Source: Acidobacteriaceae bacterium
Lineage (GTDB): Bacteria > Acidobacteriota > Terriglobia > Terriglobales > Acidobacteriaceae
Direction: 5' to 3'
NCBI GenBank assembly: GCA_025462785.1
Contig: JAOAPG010000027.1
Location: 1 to 7,728, forward strand
DNA length: 7,728 bases
Shown: in pieces, positions 6,385 to 7,728 of the stretch
How positions within the stretch are numbered: the stretch's first letter is position 1
Layout: the number at the start of each line of letters is the position of its first letter
Position numbers and translations under genes: made by a program
Notes under the pieces: generated by a model
Told to the model about the DNA's origin: nothing
The model's input: the letters and a program-made list of their open reading frames with translations, nothing else
Database searches by the model: none

Positions 6385-6450
6385 AACCCCAAAAGTAAGA
6401 CTGATCTGGAACGCTATCGTTTTGCCTGCTTGGTATCCAGTTTTGGGAAC

Positions 6451-6503
6451 ACTGTTCGCGCACAGTTCGATAAAATCTGTTTTCAGATTTGACGCCGAAC
6501 AGT
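6451..6503. promoter_or_regulatory. Nested inverted repeats upstream of the SnoaL-like gene
   Basis: The outer arms ACTGTTCG (6451-6458) and CGAACAGT (6496-6503) enclose a perfect 7-bp stem with a TTTT loop: AAATCTG (6473-6479) and CAGATTT (6484-6490). A direct half-repeat CAGTTCG (about 6463-6469) also lies between. The block ends 8 bases before the GAGG ribosome binding site of the gene at 6524. It may be an operator or a leader structure. TAAAAT at 6471-6476 could be a -10 box, but no matching -35 is visible. Confidence 0.45.
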
Positions 6504-6511
6504 AGATGCAC

Positions 6512-6515
6512 GAGG
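6512..6515 (+). promoter_or_regulatory. Ribosome binding site of the SnoaL-like gene
   Basis: GAGG (within CGAGGAAAC) lies 8 bases before ATG 6524 and supports that start. Confidence 0.5.
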
Positions 6516-6523
6516 AAACTTAG

Positions 6524-6940
6524 ATGACAATCGCGTGCGCTCTCTTGCAGCAACACATCCAGACACTTGTCGACGATAACGCACAATGGCAAAAGCTTAT
6601 CGCCGATGACATTGTGTGGGAACTCACCTATGCGCCCTCGCTCGGCCATCCGGCGCGGCTTTCGGGTCGGGAGGAGGCAGTCCGTCACGCAACCTGGTTT
6701 GTGGGGGCTGTGGAGAATTTCCGTTTCTTCGACCTCGCGGTACATGCCTTTGCCGATCCCGAAGGAGCTGTCGCCGAAGTCAAGGGGGAAGGCCTCATCA
6801 AGACGACGGGCCGTGTCTACCGCCAAGATTATGTGGTGTTCCTGCGTGCTGCACGTGGCAAGATCGCGTTCCTGCGGGAATATTTCGATCCCGTGCGTGC
6901 GGCCACGGCGCTGGACACACCGATTCTCGGTCTCAAGTGA
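6524..6940 (+). CDS. SnoaL-like / NTF2-fold protein
   Basis: The 138-residue protein matches the length of SnoaL-like (NTF2 superfamily) proteins, which form a cone-shaped alpha+beta pocket used by polyketide cyclases, isomerases, PhzA/B-like proteins and many uncharacterised members. Visible hallmarks are an N-terminal helix (LLQQHIQTLVDDNAQWQKLI), the strand ADDIVWEL, then HPARLSGREEAVRHATWFVG. C-terminal strands follow: AVAEVKGEG, GRVYRQDYVVFLRAARGKIA and FLREYFDPVRAATAL, the typical R-E-Y-(F/W)-D-P ending. There is no signal peptide, so it is cytoplasmic. ATG 6524 has GAGG at 6512-6515, 8 bases upstream. It stands alone, with nested inverted repeats just ahead. The substrate cannot be read from the sequence. 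Confidence 0.9.
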   Translation: MTIACALLQQHIQTLVDDNAQWQKLIADDIVWELTYAPSLGHPARLSGREEAVRHATWFVGAVENFRFFDLAVHAFADPEGAVAEVKGEGLIKTTGRVYRQDYVVFLRAARGKIAFLREYFDPVRAATALDTPILGLK

Positions 6941-6960
6941 TCTTCCAAAAAATGTTGAGG

Positions 6961-6979
6961 TAGTTGGTGAAATGGCCTG
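6961..6979 (+). repeat. Direct repeat, left copy, flanking the lipoprotein gene
   Basis: TAGTTGGTGAAATGGCCTG matches TAGTTGGTGTAAAGGCCTG at 7479-7497 in 17 of 19 positions, same orientation. The left copy lies 20 bases after the SnoaL-like gene and about 80 before the lipoprotein gene. It is followed by TCAACAGC (6981-6988), the reverse complement of GCTGTTGA that follows the right copy. Confidence 0.6.
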
Positions 6980-7056
6980 GTCAACAGCTAAGGAAACCGC
7001 CGCCCATGGGGAAGGCGACGCTGTGCTACCCTAACTATTTTTGACGCGACAAAGCT

Positions 7057-7413
7057 ATGCAGAAATCGCTTGTCTCCATCGTCTGTTGCCTCGTCCTATC
7101 AGCGTGTTCCCCCCATTTTCCGTGCGAGGCGGAGAAGGGGATAGACACAACTTCGCCAAACCACCAACTTACTGCTACTGTCGTCTGCATTCTTTGCGGC
7201 GCAATGGGCAAAGATGCCACGTGGGTTACCCTGCATCGAACAGGCGACAAATATGACCGCTCAGAAGATCTTATTTTTACGGCTATGCAACAGAATCGGC
7301 TCGAAATCGCATGGATAGATGATGCGCACCTGTCGGTGTACTGCCGTTGCCGCGAGGACGATGTGCGCTTTCAGGTCATCAAGAAGGGTGGAATCAACAT
7401 CTCGTACAAATAG
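7057..7413 (+). CDS. Small cysteine-rich lipoprotein
   Basis: The 118-residue product has a lipoprotein signal: MQKS, a hydrophobic core (LVSIVCCLVLSA) and the lipobox LSAC with Cys17 as the lipidation site. The mature part resembles a family of hypothetical exported proteins of the form SPDG-x-x-x-AT-x-x-x-x-x-CGAT...: here SPNHQLTATVVCILCGAMGK, then WVTLHRTGDKYDRSEDLIF, LEIAWIDDAHLSVYC and VRFQVIKKGGINISY, which suggests a beta-rich fold. Extra cysteines form CILC (44-47) and CRC (96-98), possible disulfide or metal sites. It should be anchored in the outer or inner membrane facing the periplasm. No strong Shine-Dalgarno is present (only ACAAAG just before ATG), so expression may be weak. 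The gene sits between the two copies of a 19-base direct repeat. Confidence 0.83.
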   Translation: MQKSLVSIVCCLVLSACSPHFPCEAEKGIDTTSPNHQLTATVVCILCGAMGKDATWVTLHRTGDKYDRSEDLIFTAMQQNRLEIAWIDDAHLSVYCRCREDDVRFQVIKKGGINISYK

Positions 7414-7443
7414 ACGAGCCGCCGCCAACTGTTGAAATAGTGC

Positions 7444-7474
7444 CAATTGACTTATTGACATTTCACTTATTGAC
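7444..7474 (+). repeat. TTATTGAC repeats after the lipoprotein gene
   Basis: ACTTATTGAC occurs at 7450-7459 and again at 7465-7474, exactly 15 bases apart, and the related CAATTGAC sits directly before (7444-7451). This makes three TTGAC units in 31 bases. The middle one forms a consensus -35 box (TTGACA 7455-7460), with GATAGT (7477-7482) 16 bases later as a weak -10, so the block may be a plus-strand promoter or a protein-binding array. Confidence 0.4.
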
Positions 7475-7478
7475 CGGA

Positions 7479-7497
7479 TAGTTGGTGTAAAGGCCTG
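7479..7497 (+). repeat. Direct repeat, right copy, flanking the lipoprotein gene
   Basis: TAGTTGGTGTAAAGGCCTG is the partner of 6961-6979 (17 of 19 positions). It ends within two bases of the putative insertion-sequence end at 7499, so the repeat may mark a past insertion boundary. Confidence 0.6.
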
Positions 7498-7498
7498 T

Positions 7499-7728
7499 GG
7501 CTGTTGAAAAACTCACCCCCAGAAAAGTGCTCAGAAAAACTTTGCGTTAGGAAGCGATACAAGCGACGTTCGCGCCTCGGGTAGACATTTTCTATCGCCG
7601 AAATCTTTGCTGTTTTGCGAAAAATGGACTTTCTCAATACCCACGAACAGTGTCTATATCCTCTTCGTCGCCGCTGGCTTATGCGAGCAAGGTTCGCGCT
7701 GAAGAAGCGGGCTTCATCCCTTTTGTCC
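7499..7728. mobile_element. Putative end of an insertion sequence running off the right edge
   Basis: GGCTGTTGAAAAACTC at 7499-7514 resembles terminal inverted repeats of DDE-type insertion sequences that read (CA)GGCTGTTGAAAAA(C/G)TC; I cannot fix the family. No transposase motif is visible in the 230 bases seen. A start-less minus-strand frame is open from the edge to TAA 7467-7469, running through the putative end (...GGEFFNSHRP...). A plus-strand frame from ATG 7624 is open to the edge (MDFLNTHEQCLYPLRRRW...). Neither is recognisable. No partner end lies elsewhere in the window, so the rest must be outside, if the element exists. Confidence 0.38.

Noticed and set aside
6362..6826. 154-residue minus-strand frame
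   Set aside because: It is antisense to the well-supported SnoaL-like gene and has no recognisable domain.
6567..7034. 155-residue plus-strand frame overlapping the SnoaL-like gene
   Set aside because: It is out of frame with the clear NTF2-fold gene; its Arg/Ser/Pro-rich composition is typical of a shadow frame.
1..7728. CRISPR array, rRNA or phage-type gene cluster
   Set aside because: No regularly spaced direct repeats, rRNA signature or phage structural genes were seen; the only repeats are those listed.

Overview
The window is about 7.7 kb of bacterial DNA of moderate GC. It is sparsely coded: recognisable or plausible genes fill roughly 60 percent, with several long gaps and broken small genes. 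The protein families (SYLF domain, CHASE3 sensor, Sel1-like repeats, an N-terminal S41-peptidase-like fragment, a short charged helical protein behind a perfect Shine-Dalgarno) would fit an Acidobacteriota genome. That assignment is inference from family resemblance, because no rRNA or marker gene is present. The erosion suggests an accessory or slowly decaying region.

Left part (1-1600): a possible C-terminal gene scrap at the left edge; a strong long-stem hairpin (249-289); a small minus-strand gene with an excellent ribosome binding site that appears frameshifted (452-584); about 550 bases without a convincing gene; and a 70-residue hypothetical gene (1132-1344, +).

Middle minus-strand block (1599-3800): in transcription order, a membrane-anchored Sel1-repeat protein, a small conserved-looking protein that seems frameshifted after residue 56, and a CHASE3-domain membrane sensor. 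The sensor's cytoplasmic part looks like a histidine-kinase dimerisation domain that has lost the phosphoacceptor His and has no ATPase domain.

Central plus-strand pair (4049-5844): this is the most unusual locus. A secreted protein joins an N-terminal SYLF (Ysc84-like) domain to a C-terminal T7-lysozyme/PGRP-type zinc amidase with its metal ligands intact. Its stop codon overlaps the start (TGATG) of a second exported protein with a six-cysteine tail. The two are probably translationally coupled and act together outside the inner membrane. The pair is divergent from the Sel1-repeat gene across a 248-base intergenic region.

Right part (5845-7728): about 320 bases of unassigned sequence, a short remnant like the start of an S41 peptidase, a SnoaL/NTF2-fold protein preceded by nested inverted repeats, and a small cysteine-rich lipoprotein bracketed by a 19-base imperfect direct repeat. 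The right edge begins with GGCTGTTGAAAAACTC, a sequence resembling insertion-sequence ends, so the window may run into a mobile element.
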